Of a stretch of DNA of 55,454 nucleotides, positions 8,886 to 18,525 are shown piece after piece (the stretch's first letter is position 1; every line of letters starts with the position of its first letter). Where the stretch lies: NCBI GenBank assembly GCA_029263455.1, contig JAJCXM010000011.1, forward strand, positions 1-55,454. Reading direction: 5' to 3'. This DNA comes from Holophagae bacterium. Its GTDB lineage: Bacteria; Acidobacteriota; Holophagae; Acanthopleuribacterales; Acanthopleuribacteraceae. The notes below the pieces were generated by a model. The model was not told the origin of the DNA and made no database searches. It saw only the letters and a program-made list of their open reading frames with translations. A program made the position numbers and the translations under genes.

Positions 8886-9272
8886 ATGAAGAAGTGGAAG
8901 ACGATTTCAGTTTGGTTGCTGCAGGTTCTCTTGTGTTTTGCGTTTCTTATAGCATCACTTGGCAAGCTGACCTCAGCCCCTGCCGTTTTAGCCATGTTTC
9001 AGGCCTGGGGTTATCCCGTGTGGTTGGCTGGCGTGATTGGCGTTGTCGAGTTGACGGGTGCGGTTTTGTTGCTAGTTCCTCGTGCTGCGTTTTGGGGATG
9101 CTGCCTTTTGATGGTAGTAATGGTTGGAGCTGCTTTTACTCACCTTGTATCTGATCCTCCGTTACAAGTTTTGCGGCCCCTCATCTTCTTCTTGCTATTG
9201 TGGATCATTGCCCAATTCAGGTGGAAACAACTGACGCTGAGAAAACGATGTAATCAACGTCTGGCGAGCTAA
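8886..9272 (+). CDS. DoxX/MauE-like four-helix membrane protein
   Basis: The ATG at 8886 follows a strong AGGAGGTG. The protein has four hydrophobic helices. LLCFAFLIASLGKL at the start and GYPVWLAGVIGVVELTGAVL in the second helix match the DoxX-like family, small membrane proteins of poorly defined redox or quinone-linked role. It ends in a basic cytoplasmic tail. It lies on the same strand just after the CadC-like regulator. Confidence 0.8.
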   Translation: MKKWKTISVWLLQVLLCFAFLIASLGKLTSAPAVLAMFQAWGYPVWLAGVIGVVELTGAVLLLVPRAAFWGCCLLMVVMVGAAFTHLVSDPPLQVLRPLIFFLLLWIIAQFRWKQLTLRKRCNQRLAS

Positions 9273-9344
9273 CCAAAACAAAAAGACGAGCCCATTTGAT
9301 TAGCGAAGCGACGAAGGATCAAGTCCCACATCCGAGATATGACC

Positions 9345-9377
9345 CTATGTAATCAGGGTGTGTCCCGCTAATATGTC
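9345..9377 (+). repeat. Family A terminal unit
   Basis: GACCCTATGTAATCAGGGTG followed by TGTCCCGCTAATATG is nearly identical to 13817-13851. The CCCTATGTAATCAGGG part is a small inverted repeat. It appears to be a solo end of family A. Confidence 0.6.
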
Positions 9378-9391
9378 GTTGGGCGCGGGAA

Positions 9392-9504
9392 CTCACGTAA
9401 TCTTCAGTAATCCTTCAGACAATCACCGCACAAACACTCAAGGTAAAACGATATCTTGACGGGTCACCGGCGATACAAGCCGCTGAACAAAATATTGTCG
9501 GAGG
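9392..9504 (+). promoter_or_regulatory. Leader shared with the gene at 10266, copy 1
   Basis: This 110-base region upstream of the 9511 gene resembles 10154-10260 upstream of the next gene. The common order is CTCAC.TAATCTTCAG, CTTTCAG/CCTTCAG, CGCACAA.CACTC, AGGTAA, CGATA.CTTG and TCACCGG. The similarity stops at the two Shine-Dalgarno sequences, so a duplicated promoter or leader is likely. No promoter boxes were assigned. Confidence 0.55.
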
Positions 9505-9510
9505 TTTACA

Positions 9511-9975
9511 TTGAACAATTCATTTGTTCGTATCGTTCTTATGTCTATGTGCCTTTCCTTTATCGCCTCGGCACAAGAAATCAGTAGTGCGGTTTTGGAA
9601 AAACTTGCAGATAACGCGACCTTTGCTTGGGGTGCTGGAGATTGGCATCTTCGAGTGATCTTGCTAGATGCAGCCGATATGCCAATTGGAGTTTTAACTG
9701 CAGACAGTCAGCTCACGACCGATGCTGATGATTGGCCGCGAGGACTTGTTACGATGGCGAGCTCCGCCAGCACTGGTTACAAACTTCGTTTTTATCGAAA
9801 AGAGGGGTCACCGATTATTGCCGGTGAGCCAGGAATTGAGTTTTTTGACCATGACTGCGATGGGAGTTTGGTCTGTGATTCTGCCATGGCTATCGGCCTG
9901 GCTTTAAATAACAACTTGTTCTCGACTACCGGAGCGGTTTTACCTGTGGAGTTGCAGTCTTTCTTTGTAGATTAG
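9511..9975 (+). CDS. Small secreted protein with an LPVELQSFFVD tail
   Basis: The TTG start at 9511 follows GGAGG with seven-base spacing. A signal peptide ends near IASAQ (residue ~22), giving a mature protein of ~130 residues with predicted beta strands. Its C-terminus TGAVLPVELQSFFVD resembles the end LPVTLQRYEID of the YWTD-type protein at 31211-32155 although the bodies are unrelated. It shares its leader with the large secreted gene downstream. Function unknown. Confidence 0.75.
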   Translation: MNNSFVRIVLMSMCLSFIASAQEISSAVLEKLADNATFAWGAGDWHLRVILLDAADMPIGVLTADSQLTTDADDWPRGLVTMASSASTGYKLRFYRKEGSPIIAGEPGIEFFDHDCDGSLVCDSAMAIGLALNNNLFSTTGAVLPVELQSFFVD

Positions 9976-10153
9976 GCAGGTGTCTTCTGCCGACCAGGAT
10001 CGAGTCAGAAGGCCGACCTTTAACATATGTCCCCATGAGGACTATTTTATGTCTGCCATCTTCCCGCAATGGCGGCCGCATACGCATACTTCATAACCAG
10101 ATCACGGCCTAAAGCCTGGACACCGATTCCCGTATTGGTTGATGGCGGCAAAT

Positions 10154-10260
10154 CTCACCTAATCTTCAGAACTCTTTCAGGCAGCCTTCGCACAACACTC
10201 TAGGTAACGCGATACCTTGTCGAATCACCGGTGGCGCCGAGGCGCTTTTGATCGAAGGAG
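10154..10260 (+). promoter_or_regulatory. Leader shared with the gene at 9511, copy 2
   Basis: This is homologous to 9392-9504 and ends at the AAGGAG ribosome binding site of the next gene. Bases 9976-10153 between the two genes show no coding sequence. Confidence 0.5.
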
Positions 10261-10265
10261 ATGAC

Positions 10266-13160
10266 ATGATACGAATGCTTGGCCTTTTTTTCTTAATGAT
10301 GGGGATGAGACTGTTGGGTGTCGCACAAGTGTTGCCGGACTATATGAGTGCCGGCCACACATCCGGGGAAGAAATAGCGCTGGTCAATCGCGGTAATGTC
10401 TTGTTCAGTTCATTTCCGGCAATCGACCCGCCAGCTTATGCGGTGATCAGCCAAAATTTCACTGATGATGGAATTGATTTTCAGACCTATGGAGCTGATG
10501 ACTTCACCATATCAGACTGCGGTTGGACCATCGATGAAATCACTGTACGTGGTAACTATTCCAACAATCTCAACCCGATGTCGGCCGGACCTGCTACCTC
10601 AGTCAATGTCTTTATTCTGCCCAAAGAAGATACGCTTCCTGCATCCACGGATCCGGCAAGCATTGCGGTGTGGTTCGCAACGGGAATGCCTTATACGGAA
10701 CTCGATCTTGCCAATGGCGGCGATTTTCAGATCTCGATCCCTAACATTACGCTTGCAAAGGGTGATTACTGGCTCATTGTGCAAGCCAACATGGCGTTCC
10801 TTGCGGGTGGGCAGTGGAACTGGACCGAATCATCGCTTACGACCAATTCCGGCACTACCAATGGTGACGAAAGTGCTTGGTTCCAATCTATGCCCTTTAT
10901 TGTGAGTCCGGTCACCATGATGGCCACCTGTGCTGCTGCTTGGGGCAGGCGTGTCACAGACTGCTCGATTACCCGTTTTCCGGACAGCCGACCTCCGGCT
11001 GATCTTGATTTTGCATTCCAAATCGCGGGCTACATTCTGACAGCGGGCACGACCATTTCAGAAACCAATCTAACCACCACGGAGGATGGCGACGACGCCA
11101 CTTATACCCTGGTCTTGACATCACCCCCATGTCTTGGTGAAACGGTTACCGTAACGCCGTCCGTTGGCGATGCTACCGAGGGCAGCCATTCGCCTCCTTC
11201 GGTGATCTTCACGACGGCCAACTGGAATATGCCACAGACGATCATCGTTACTCCGGGCTCCAGCGGAGATGGCAACGACGGAGATGTGATGTACCAGATC
11301 TCTCACGCTGTTACCACAGATGACCCGGCGGGCTGTTATCTAGGTATTCTTGCCGCAACGATTGATGTTACCAACCAAAACATCGATGCCTCGCAGACGA
11401 TTTCTGTGCAACCCAATACCGGTCTAATGGTATCTGAGGATGGAGCGCTGGCAGCCATATTCACCATCGCTGCGTCCGGAAGTCTACCCAGTACGGACGT
11501 TACAGTCGCGTTAACCATCGATAACCCTAGTGAAGTGATGTTGTCCAGTTCGTCGGTTATGTTGAACGCAGGCAATGGATTTCAGGCGGCCGTCACGGTG
11601 ACGGGCGTCAGCGATGACGTCAAAGAAAACAACTTACCGTTTACAATCACAACCGAGCCAGCTGTCAGCGGCGATGTGACCTATAATGGCGTCAATCCAG
11701 CCAATGTCTCGGGTATCAACCTGGATAGCAATATCGCTTCGGTAATTGTGATGGGAATGCCAAGTCCACTTGTTACCAGCGAAACGGATAATGGAATCAG
11801 TTCGTCAAGCGCCATTGCGTATCGCCTGTCGTCCCAGCCTACGCGTCCCGTGACCTTTGTTCTTGATGTTGACGACGCTTCGGAAGTGGCTTTGTCGACC
11901 ACGAACTTAGTGTTCAACGATACCAATTGGAACCAAAACCAGATCGTGCCCGTATTCGGGTTGGACGACATGATTCAAGATGGCAACCGACCCTTTAATG
12001 TGATCTCTTCCAACACATCTAGTTCAGATGTGTTTTATGAGGGCGTGCCTGTGTCGCTTGTTCAGGGCACCAATCTAGACGACACCGACCTCGCTGGGGT
12101 CATTGTTGCGCCTACATCGGGTCTCGTAACTCAGGAGAACGGCACAACGGATATGTTTACGGTTCACCTTAATTCTGAGCCTATGTTTCCGGTTTCCCTA
12201 GATTTCGTCTCCAACGATGTGAGCGAAGGTCTGGTACACAGTGGTGCCGGTACACCGGCGGCATCGACAACGTTGACATTCGATGCGGCAAATTGGATGA
12301 ACAATCAAACGGTTACAGTAACTGGCCAACAGGACTTGCTCCGCCTGCTTGGAGATGGGGATGTCACTTACTCGGTATCGGGGGAAAACATGTTTACTGG
12401 AGATGTGTTCTATAGCCTAATCACTGATGCCCAGATTCCTAATGTGGAGGTCACAAACCAAGACGACGATCCCGAGGCCGCGATTCTGGCTACACCGTCC
12501 ATATTGACGTTCTTAGAGGACGACGCGCCCATGATGATTGCGGTGCGCCTCACGACTCAGCCGGACGGTGGTGATGTGCTGATTCCCATTTCATCACTTG
12601 ACACGTCGGAAGTGACCGTGTCTCCGAATTCATTGACGTTTACTCAGGCTAACTGGGACACCGTGCAAAACGTCATGGTGACCCCTAATCGTGATTATGT
12701 TATTGACGGTGACCAGATGACGACAATTATGTTAGGCGCAGCCAGCGGTGCTAACTACGGAGGATTGAGCGTTGATGTTTCGGTTACAGTGGAGGACGTC
12801 GATTCCTGCGACGTTATGTCATTAGTGTTGTCGCTCGGCGCGCCAATTCTTGCCTCAGGTCATCCGAACTGTGTGTTCGACTTGTATAAGAGTTTCGGTT
12901 CCGACGACCCTGCCGATTGGATGTACTTGGGAACGTTTATCCTAGACGGTGGGGGTCAAGTAGACACGGGCGTACTGCCAGAACCCGATTGCACTTATCT
13001 TACGACCATAGCAGGCACCTACATCATTCTCACGGTGGGCCGTTTCTCCACGGTTCCGGCACTTGGACTCTTGGGGTTGTTTTCGACCGTAGTGCTATTA
13101 GCCTTGGCGGCTGTTCTTGTCTCGATCAAAAGACGAAAACGTACTCAGGGGCTTGGGTAG
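10266..13160 (+). CDS. Large secreted repeat protein with an IPTL-CTERM-like anchor
   Basis: The ATG at 10266 follows AAGGAG. A signal peptide ends at LLGVAQ. After an N-terminal beta domain (residues ~25-250), about five tandem ~110-residue modules follow. They share motifs such as LTFDAANWMNNQTVTVTG, VTLTFTQANWDTVQNV and (S)DVTYNGV, and resemble cell-surface beta-sandwich repeats of the Calx-beta or cadherin-like sort. The C-terminus has VPALGLLGL, a ~20-residue hydrophobic helix and KRRKR. That layout resembles the IPTL-CTERM sorting signal but lacks the usual Trp. Probable surface adhesin or structural protein. Confidence 0.82.
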   Translation: MIRMLGLFFLMMGMRLLGVAQVLPDYMSAGHTSGEEIALVNRGNVLFSSFPAIDPPAYAVISQNFTDDGIDFQTYGADDFTISDCGWTIDEITVRGNYSNNLNPMSAGPATSVNVFILPKEDTLPASTDPASIAVWFATGMPYTELDLANGGDFQISIPNITLAKGDYWLIVQANMAFLAGGQWNWTESSLTTNSGTTNGDESAWFQSMPFIVSPVTMMATCAAAWGRRVTDCSITRFPDSRPPADLDFAFQIAGYILTAGTTISETNLTTTEDGDDATYTLVLTSPPCLGETVTVTPSVGDATEGSHSPPSVIFTTANWNMPQTIIVTPGSSGDGNDGDVMYQISHAVTTDDPAGCYLGILAATIDVTNQNIDASQTISVQPNTGLMVSEDGALAAIFTIAASGSLPSTDVTVALTIDNPSEVMLSSSSVMLNAGNGFQAAVTVTGVSDDVKENNLPFTITTEPAVSGDVTYNGVNPANVSGINLDSNIASVIVMGMPSPLVTSETDNGISSSSAIAYRLSSQPTRPVTFVLDVDDASEVALSTTNLVFNDTNWNQNQIVPVFGLDDMIQDGNRPFNVISSNTSSSDVFYEGVPVSLVQGTNLDDTDLAGVIVAPTSGLVTQENGTTDMFTVHLNSEPMFPVSLDFVSNDVSEGLVHSGAGTPAASTTLTFDAANWMNNQTVTVTGQQDLLRLLGDGDVTYSVSGENMFTGDVFYSLITDAQIPNVEVTNQDDDPEAAILATPSILTFLEDDAPMMIAVRLTTQPDGGDVLIPISSLDTSEVTVSPNSLTFTQANWDTVQNVMVTPNRDYVIDGDQMTTIMLGAASGANYGGLSVDVSVTVEDVDSCDVMSLVLSLGAPILASGHPNCVFDLYKSFGSDDPADWMYLGTFILDGGGQVDTGVLPEPDCTYLTTIAGTYIILTVGRFSTVPALGLLGLFSTVVLLALAAVLVSIKRRKRTQGLG

Positions 13161-13444
13161 AATGGGGATGTTTCAGGTTGAAGGTAGACTGGAACCTAAA
13201 CTAACGTGACGCAGTTGGTGATGTCGCATTCGCCTGGACGTCAAAACGTGTTTTCCATGCAACAAGATCCTAACTTATCCGCCCTGTTTTCGCTGGTTTG
13301 AAAAGCGAAAACCCGGCGCTTAAACCCGATCATTAAAGCTTATGCGGATCGTTTGATATGGATGGAATGACCGTTTCTGGCGTCAACGAGGCGCTCGACT
13401 GACTCATTCGGTCCGGCTCCCATATGCGTGTTGCGCAAGCCCGA

Positions 13445-13852
13445 CATTCACAGGGAGTGTCCCGCTATAACCGCTAAAATGACCCCGAAAAAAGGGACAC
13501 CAAGCGAGGATGTCCCTCTAAATCTTCAATGTGAGTCTGGCTTCAAGGAGGCTGTCGCATAACTCGCTTCAAGGCCCAAGAATGTGAGTTTGGCTTCTAG
13601 AGGCTGTTGCATAAGTCGCTTCAATCGTCTTCAATGTGAGTCCGAGCTTCCTTGGCGTGGCGTAACTAGTGAAGCCGGCTAGCCGGCGGTTCGAAGTCTT
13701 TTGTTTTTATGTACTTAGCAATGCTCCAATTGAACTAATAAGCTGTTCCGTCGAATTATTAGGACTTATGCGACAGCCTCTTCTAGCCAAAGGTGTTCTT
13801 TTTTTCCTAGAGAACTTGTGACCCCATGTAATCAGGGTGTGTCCCGCTAATA
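13445..13852 (+). repeat. Family A repeat, longest copy, with inverted ends
   Basis: It contains AGTGTCCCGCTATAACC and GGGACACC close together, three GTGAGT units, two left arms (GGAGGCTGTCGCATAACTCG and AGAGGCTGTTGCATAAGTCG) and the matching right arm ACTTATGCGACAGCCTCTTC. The arms are near-perfect inverse complements, as in a nested MITE. The block ends with the ATGTAATCAGGGTGTGTCCC unit shared with 9345. No coding sequence lies in 13161-13893. Confidence 0.75.
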
Positions 13853-13893
13853 TGACGGCTTAGAGCCGGCCTTGTCTTGATGGGTAGCTCCCT

Positions 13894-14358
13894 TTAACAA
13901 GAAGTTGATTCCGACAGCGATTCGTCCAAAATCTCGAGGGCCAGTGGCCAGTTTTCCTCGTGTCCGGCGCGCGACTTCTCGGAGGCGAAACCGGAGTGGG
14001 TCAGACGGACTTCCGTTGCCCCACCATTGGGGATAAGCTCAATCCGAAGGACCGTTTCGGCTCCTTCCGTTCCCTCTGCAGTCCCGTTTCCCGTCATCCA
14101 CGTCATTTCGATGAGCTGGTTTTCTCGTACATCAAGGAATCGGCCGTAGTGAGGATGTCTGCCCCATTCATCCCGATTGTAGAAGAAGTATGGCCGCCCT
14201 GGCTCTGGCACCATGGCGAGCGTTCCGGTCTGGGCGAACCAGGTGTCGAAGCGGTTGGTCCAGGCGGCGTAGACTTCTTCTGGCCTGGCTTTGACGGTGT
14301 ATTCGCAGGTCATCTGCAGCGGTCGAGCGGAAAGATCGGGGCGGGGCACGGAATTCAC
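13894..14358 (-). CDS. START-like (SRPBCC/AHSA1) domain protein
   Basis: I chose the GTG at 14358 because CAGGAGG precedes it on the minus strand. The ~154 residues match the AHSA1/SRPBCC helix-grip fold: VKARPEEVYAAWTNRFDTWF at the start, a central strand block, FLDVRENQLIEMTWMTG, and TEVRLTHSGF before the long C-terminal helix. Such proteins bind hydrophobic ligands or act as stress factors. The ligand is unknown. Strand and context suggest a single-gene unit. Confidence 0.85.
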   Translation of the reverse strand: MNSVPRPDLSARPLQMTCEYTVKARPEEVYAAWTNRFDTWFAQTGTLAMVPEPGRPYFFYNRDEWGRHPHYGRFLDVRENQLIEMTWMTGNGTAEGTEGAETVLRIELIPNGGATEVRLTHSGFASEKSRAGHEENWPLALEILDESLSESTSC

Positions 14359-14415
14359 GGGAACCTCCTGATGAGACGGTGATTGTCGCAAAACAGTATC
14401 ATGTCGACGGGCCAT

Positions 14416-14947
14416 AAAACCAAGTTCGAGTGGCTCATCGAGCCTCGTGGTTCGGAGGCGGCGCCCCTCATGATGGCCACGAATCGGAAAAAATCGCCGT
14501 CATACTGGGTTTAGGCCAACGAACTCCAGCTTCCGTAGGGGCAGTTTGACATCACGTATTCCAGGCGCACTCATTTACAGGGCAAGACAAACGTACCTCT
14601 GATTCTTCGATGTTCTGTGAAAAAATACCAACAAGAAAATGGGGCCAACCACGCCGCCAAAGCGAGATTGTGTCGGCCGTTGGCAAACAAGAACAGAAGT
14701 GGTGCCGCAAACAAAGGGACGCTTTTCTTTATGTTCATGAGTTATTCCTATCGAGATTCGAAGGTTCACGGAGTCCCTTGCCCGAGTCACATCGTCAGAA
14801 AAAACTGACAGTCATGAGTCCGAATTAACTAACAGAGCGGCCCGTTCGAATCTCTAACATGCTGGTTTTGTTAAACTTGAGTCTGGCATCTGAATTGCCC
14901 TTAGTAGCTCGACGCTTCAGCGTCCTAACCTACAAAAAGGAATCACG
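14416..14947. other. Non-coding stretch with no supported gene
   Basis: I see no convincing gene, RNA or repeat in this spacer. Short open frames lack ribosome binding sites and recognisable composition. The last 15 bases hold the AAAAGGA ribosome binding site of the next gene. Confidence 0.5.
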
Positions 14948-16726
14948 ATGACTATTTACTTGCTCACACTCACTCTTATTCTCGGCAACCCAAACTACCG
15001 CGTGCCTCATTACTCTGTGAAAGATGGACTCTGGTCAACCACTGCCGAGCTGGTGAATCCCACCACCAACGAACTCAGCTTGACGTTTAGCTTTCAATCG
15101 AGTGACGGATTAACTCAAGAAACCACTGAACTTGTACTCGCTCCCATGTCCAGTTGGGTAGGACCCATCGAGAACTTAGTGGACCAACTGCCATCGCCTA
15201 CCGGCTGGATTGAGATTGAGACCTCACTTTCAGAATTTACCGGCCTACTGCAATTCCAGTTCATCCCCACAGGTGGCACCACCAGCATGCCGATCATGCC
15301 TATTGAGGAATCGGGCTATCGTTTAGCTATTGCGTCAGGCAAGGATTACGGCATCAGCGAACTAGGATTTGCACTGGTCAACCCCAATCCCGAGGATATC
15401 AACGTTGTACTCCGGTTGGTCGGTCGAGACGGTCGCTATGGAACAGCCACCCAGCACCAGATGGCACCCAGATCGACTTGGGTCGCCATGCTCCAAGACG
15501 TGCTTGACGGCAGCCAGGAGGAGGACGGATGGGTCGAGGTTCTAAGCGATCAACCGTTGCAAGGGCTGGCTCTGGTATTCAAACAACAAAACAAGCAAAT
15601 CATCGCGGTGCCTTGCGCCCCCAATGCCGATGGCATCCGCGAAAACATGCAGATGGCCATTGACCAGGAATATCAATTGAATCCCTGGGCGGGCGCTATT
15701 GTCGGACTGGCGGATAGTTCAAGAAGCATGACTGTGGTTGCGGCTGGTTATGCCAACCGAGAAACTCAGGAACCGATGACAACGCAACATGCCGGTGAAA
15801 TCGGATCCATTTCCAAAACGTTCGTTGCCGCCTTGGCTTTGAAACTCCAGGAAGAAGGGCTACTGGATTTGGACGACGTCATTGAGCCTTGGTTCCCTCA
15901 GGTTCCGTATGCTGACCGAATCACTTTGCGAATGTTACTGAATCACACCAGCGGTTTACCCAATTGCTACACGGAAGCCTTCTTTTTAGACATGATTGAC
16001 TCGGTCCTGTCCGGCGATATGCGTACCTGGTCGACCGAAGATTTATTGACCTACGCTCTTGCGGAGCCATTCACCTTTGAGCCTGGCGCAGGCGGCTCCT
16101 ACTCAAATACGGGCTACATACTGATCACCCGAATTCTCGAACAAACAACGGGCAACACACTGGCCGAATTATTGCGAACCCGCATTTTCGATCCATTGGG
16201 ACTCAAGCACACCTGGCTTCAGGACGCCGAAGAAGCCCGTAATCCCGCCTGGATGGGCTATCTGTTTGACGAGGGAATTACCGATGAACCCGTCCCGCTC
16301 ACCGGCAGCTACCACCGCAGCTGTCTATGGGGACCCGCTGGAATCGCCTCCACCCCTCAGGACCTGATGGTGTTTTTCGATCGACTGCTCCGCGGTCACT
16401 TGCTGCAGAACGATTCGTTGCTGGAAATGCTCACGCCTGCGCGGCAAAACGACGGATCTGATTATGGTCTCGGGATCGGACTGATCTATGAATCTGGCGA
16501 GTTGGTCCTAGCCTGGCACAACGGTGGTTGGGCCGATGGCACATCGTTTGCTATCCACGACATGCAGACCCATCAAACAATTGCTGTCCAATGCAATCAT
16601 GACCGCGATCAACAAATATCCGAGCTAATGATGGTGGCTATCCCGTTCATGACCTCCAACCGGTTGAAACAGAGCGGTTCCATAAAGATTCCGACTCTGC
16701 TTGACCGCCATCATCTTCAGCACTAG
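14948..16726 (+). CDS. Secreted serine hydrolase (class C beta-lactamase family) with an N-terminal beta domain
   Basis: A short signal-like N-terminus is followed by ~210 residues of beta-sandwich type (WSTTAELVNPTTNELSLTF). Residues ~235-560 form a PF00144 serine hydrolase. The nucleophile motif SxxK is SISK at 287-290, the Tyr motif is YSN at 385-387, and HNGG at 522-525 replaces the KTG triad. This set fits esterases or D-aminopeptidases rather than true beta-lactamases. It is the first gene of a five-gene run: the next gene starts nine bases after its stop. Confidence 0.88.
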   Translation: MTIYLLTLTLILGNPNYRVPHYSVKDGLWSTTAELVNPTTNELSLTFSFQSSDGLTQETTELVLAPMSSWVGPIENLVDQLPSPTGWIEIETSLSEFTGLLQFQFIPTGGTTSMPIMPIEESGYRLAIASGKDYGISELGFALVNPNPEDINVVLRLVGRDGRYGTATQHQMAPRSTWVAMLQDVLDGSQEEDGWVEVLSDQPLQGLALVFKQQNKQIIAVPCAPNADGIRENMQMAIDQEYQLNPWAGAIVGLADSSRSMTVVAAGYANRETQEPMTTQHAGEIGSISKTFVAALALKLQEEGLLDLDDVIEPWFPQVPYADRITLRMLLNHTSGLPNCYTEAFFLDMIDSVLSGDMRTWSTEDLLTYALAEPFTFEPGAGGSYSNTGYILITRILEQTTGNTLAELLRTRIFDPLGLKHTWLQDAEEARNPAWMGYLFDEGITDEPVPLTGSYHRSCLWGPAGIASTPQDLMVFFDRLLRGHLLQNDSLLEMLTPARQNDGSDYGLGIGLIYESGELVLAWHNGGWADGTSFAIHDMQTHQTIAVQCNHDRDQQISELMMVAIPFMTSNRLKQSGSIKIPTLLDRHHLQH

Positions 16727-16735
16727 GCTACAAAT

Positions 16736-17986
16736 ATGTGGCTGGCAACATTGATCTTATGCACAGCGCTCGGGGCCGATGCCCCGAGCTACACCATCGA
16801 ACAAATCGTCTTCGAACACGACGGACGAATCAGCGAGACCATTCTCCGCAGTGAGTTAGGACTCAACGCACCAGCGACTTTAAGCGAATCCGACCTCAGA
16901 AACGGTCAGCATCGAATTCGACGCCTGCCGTTTGTCCTCGATGCCGACCTTTCACTCAAGAAAGGATCGAAACGAGGTTTGTACGTCCTGCTGATTACGG
17001 TAGAAGAAGCGCCCCGTGGGACTTGGCTCATTCTGTCAACGCCACTTCAATTGACGGCTGATGATGTGTTCGAAGGCGGTGACACCACCCTTTCGCCACC
17101 CATCCCAATACCACTGTATAGCTGGCGTTGGCCCATTGGACGCAAGGCGCTGCTGCAGTACACCACACCCGGTTTTCTGAATTACGGTCGTTTCGGGATT
17201 GCAGAGCGCGGCGTATTCTCTGCAGGTCTTAGTTTTCCGGGCAACGCAACCCCGTCGACGATACCGGAGTCGGGACGCGCTACCATTCCGGAAATTGACT
17301 TCGACGCGTGGCGGCTCGACACGTCCTTCGACTGGCGTATTCGCGGCGACCATTGGATGGCTGTTTCAGCGGCCCAAATGCAGGGAACCGCCAGCAAGCT
17401 CTTGATCGCGGGCGCAGACGATCAGGAATTCGACGCGCAGATCAAACAGGCACGGTACCAGTTGACGTGGAGACGGAACACTTTAGACCATTCCATTTTC
17501 ACCACCTCTGGAAGCCTCTTAAGCATGGCGATTGCGCGTGAAGACGAAGTACGTGAACGGTTCGGACAGCTCGAAGCAGACAACCAATCCAAACTTGCGC
17601 GATTCAACTCACGCATATTCCGACCTCTGGGCAGCCAAAGCTATATACAAATGGGAGGCGAGCTCCAAGCGCGCTGGAATCGGTTTGATTCCCAATCCAC
17701 CGACCTGAACGGCGAGCCCCTCGGGAATTACCGTCAGGATCACATCCATCTGGACATGGGTTGGGGACGCCAATGGTTGCAACAACGTATTTGGGGCTTT
17801 ACCGGAGACATCCGACTGGGGCTGACTGGATCCGTGAGGCGTTCTCTAAGTGAACAAGAAGATCTCTATCCAGATCCCAATTTCACCCGCTCGAGCCTGG
17901 GCCTTGCACTGACCGCGCGCAGCCCAAAGCTCTTGATGCAATTCTCCCTCATCTACACATCAACGCCCACGGAGCTGTATCCATGA
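16736..17986 (+). CDS. POTRA-containing outer-membrane beta-barrel-like protein
   Basis: After a signal peptide (MWLATLILCTALGA), residues ~18-95 look like a POTRA domain (IEQIVFEHDGRISETILRSELG, then RRLPFVLDADL). The remaining ~300 residues have alternating hydrophobic strands and aromatic girdles, consistent with an Omp85-like or related barrel. At 416 residues it is shorter than BamA. It lies between the hydrolase and a DUF4390-like gene and overlaps the latter by ATGA. A role in outer-membrane assembly or export of the upstream hydrolase is inference. Confidence 0.65.
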   Translation: MWLATLILCTALGADAPSYTIEQIVFEHDGRISETILRSELGLNAPATLSESDLRNGQHRIRRLPFVLDADLSLKKGSKRGLYVLLITVEEAPRGTWLILSTPLQLTADDVFEGGDTTLSPPIPIPLYSWRWPIGRKALLQYTTPGFLNYGRFGIAERGVFSAGLSFPGNATPSTIPESGRATIPEIDFDAWRLDTSFDWRIRGDHWMAVSAAQMQGTASKLLIAGADDQEFDAQIKQARYQLTWRRNTLDHSIFTTSGSLLSMAIAREDEVRERFGQLEADNQSKLARFNSRIFRPLGSQSYIQMGGELQARWNRFDSQSTDLNGEPLGNYRQDHIHLDMGWGRQWLQQRIWGFTGDIRLGLTGSVRRSLSEQEDLYPDPNFTRSSLGLALTARSPKLLMQFSLIYTSTPTELYP

Positions 17987-18525
17987 CGCTGCTCTTGATG
18001 ATGGGGATGAACTGGGGTTCTGTGTTGGTCAACCAGGGGTCCGAGCGTGTTTTTTTGCTTAGAATTCCGGAATACGTATTAAGCGACTCAAGGGTGCAGA
18101 AGTCCATCCACTCCGGGCTCACCTGCACCCTCATGTTTGACCTACGTGCAAACGATGCGTTCCGCAAAACAGGCCTTGTGACGGTGCGTTTCGAACCATG
18201 GGACGAGATCTTCCTTGTGGAAATCGTCGTCGATGGCCAGAAACACAACCCGCAAACTGTCACGTCCAACAAGGACTTGATTGCTTGGCTGACACAAGTC
18301 GGATTCCGCATCCATACCGGAGACCAAGTCATCCAATCCATTTCAGTCAACCTGAAACTAGTACCTTTCTCCGAAAAAGAACAAGAGGATGCGCAACGCT
18401 GGTTCACCAAAGACCTGAACAACGATCGCGGTAGTCTAAGCACGGTGGCCGACTATGTCCTCGCGAGTTCGATCGGCCGAAAGTCGGCTTGTCAGTTCAG
18501 TTGGGAGGTGGATTTAGCACCATGA
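17983..18525 (+). CDS. DUF4390-like protein preceding the two-component pair
   Basis: It overlaps the upstream stop by ATGA and its own stop overlaps the kinase ATG in the same way. RIPEYVLSDSRVQKSIHSGL, FEPWDEIFLVEIV and LVPFSEKEQEDAQRWF follow the pattern of DUF4390 proteins. In proteobacteria those stand just before NtrY/NtrX-like genes. The N-terminus is hydrophobic and could direct it to the envelope. The family call rests on weak sequence similarity plus conserved gene order. Confidence 0.55.
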   Translation: MTLLLMMGMNWGSVLVNQGSERVFLLRIPEYVLSDSRVQKSIHSGLTCTLMFDLRANDAFRKTGLVTVRFEPWDEIFLVEIVVDGQKHNPQTVTSNKDLIAWLTQVGFRIHTGDQVIQSISVNLKLVPFSEKEQEDAQRWFTKDLNNDRGSLSTVADYVLASSIGRKSACQFSWEVDLAP

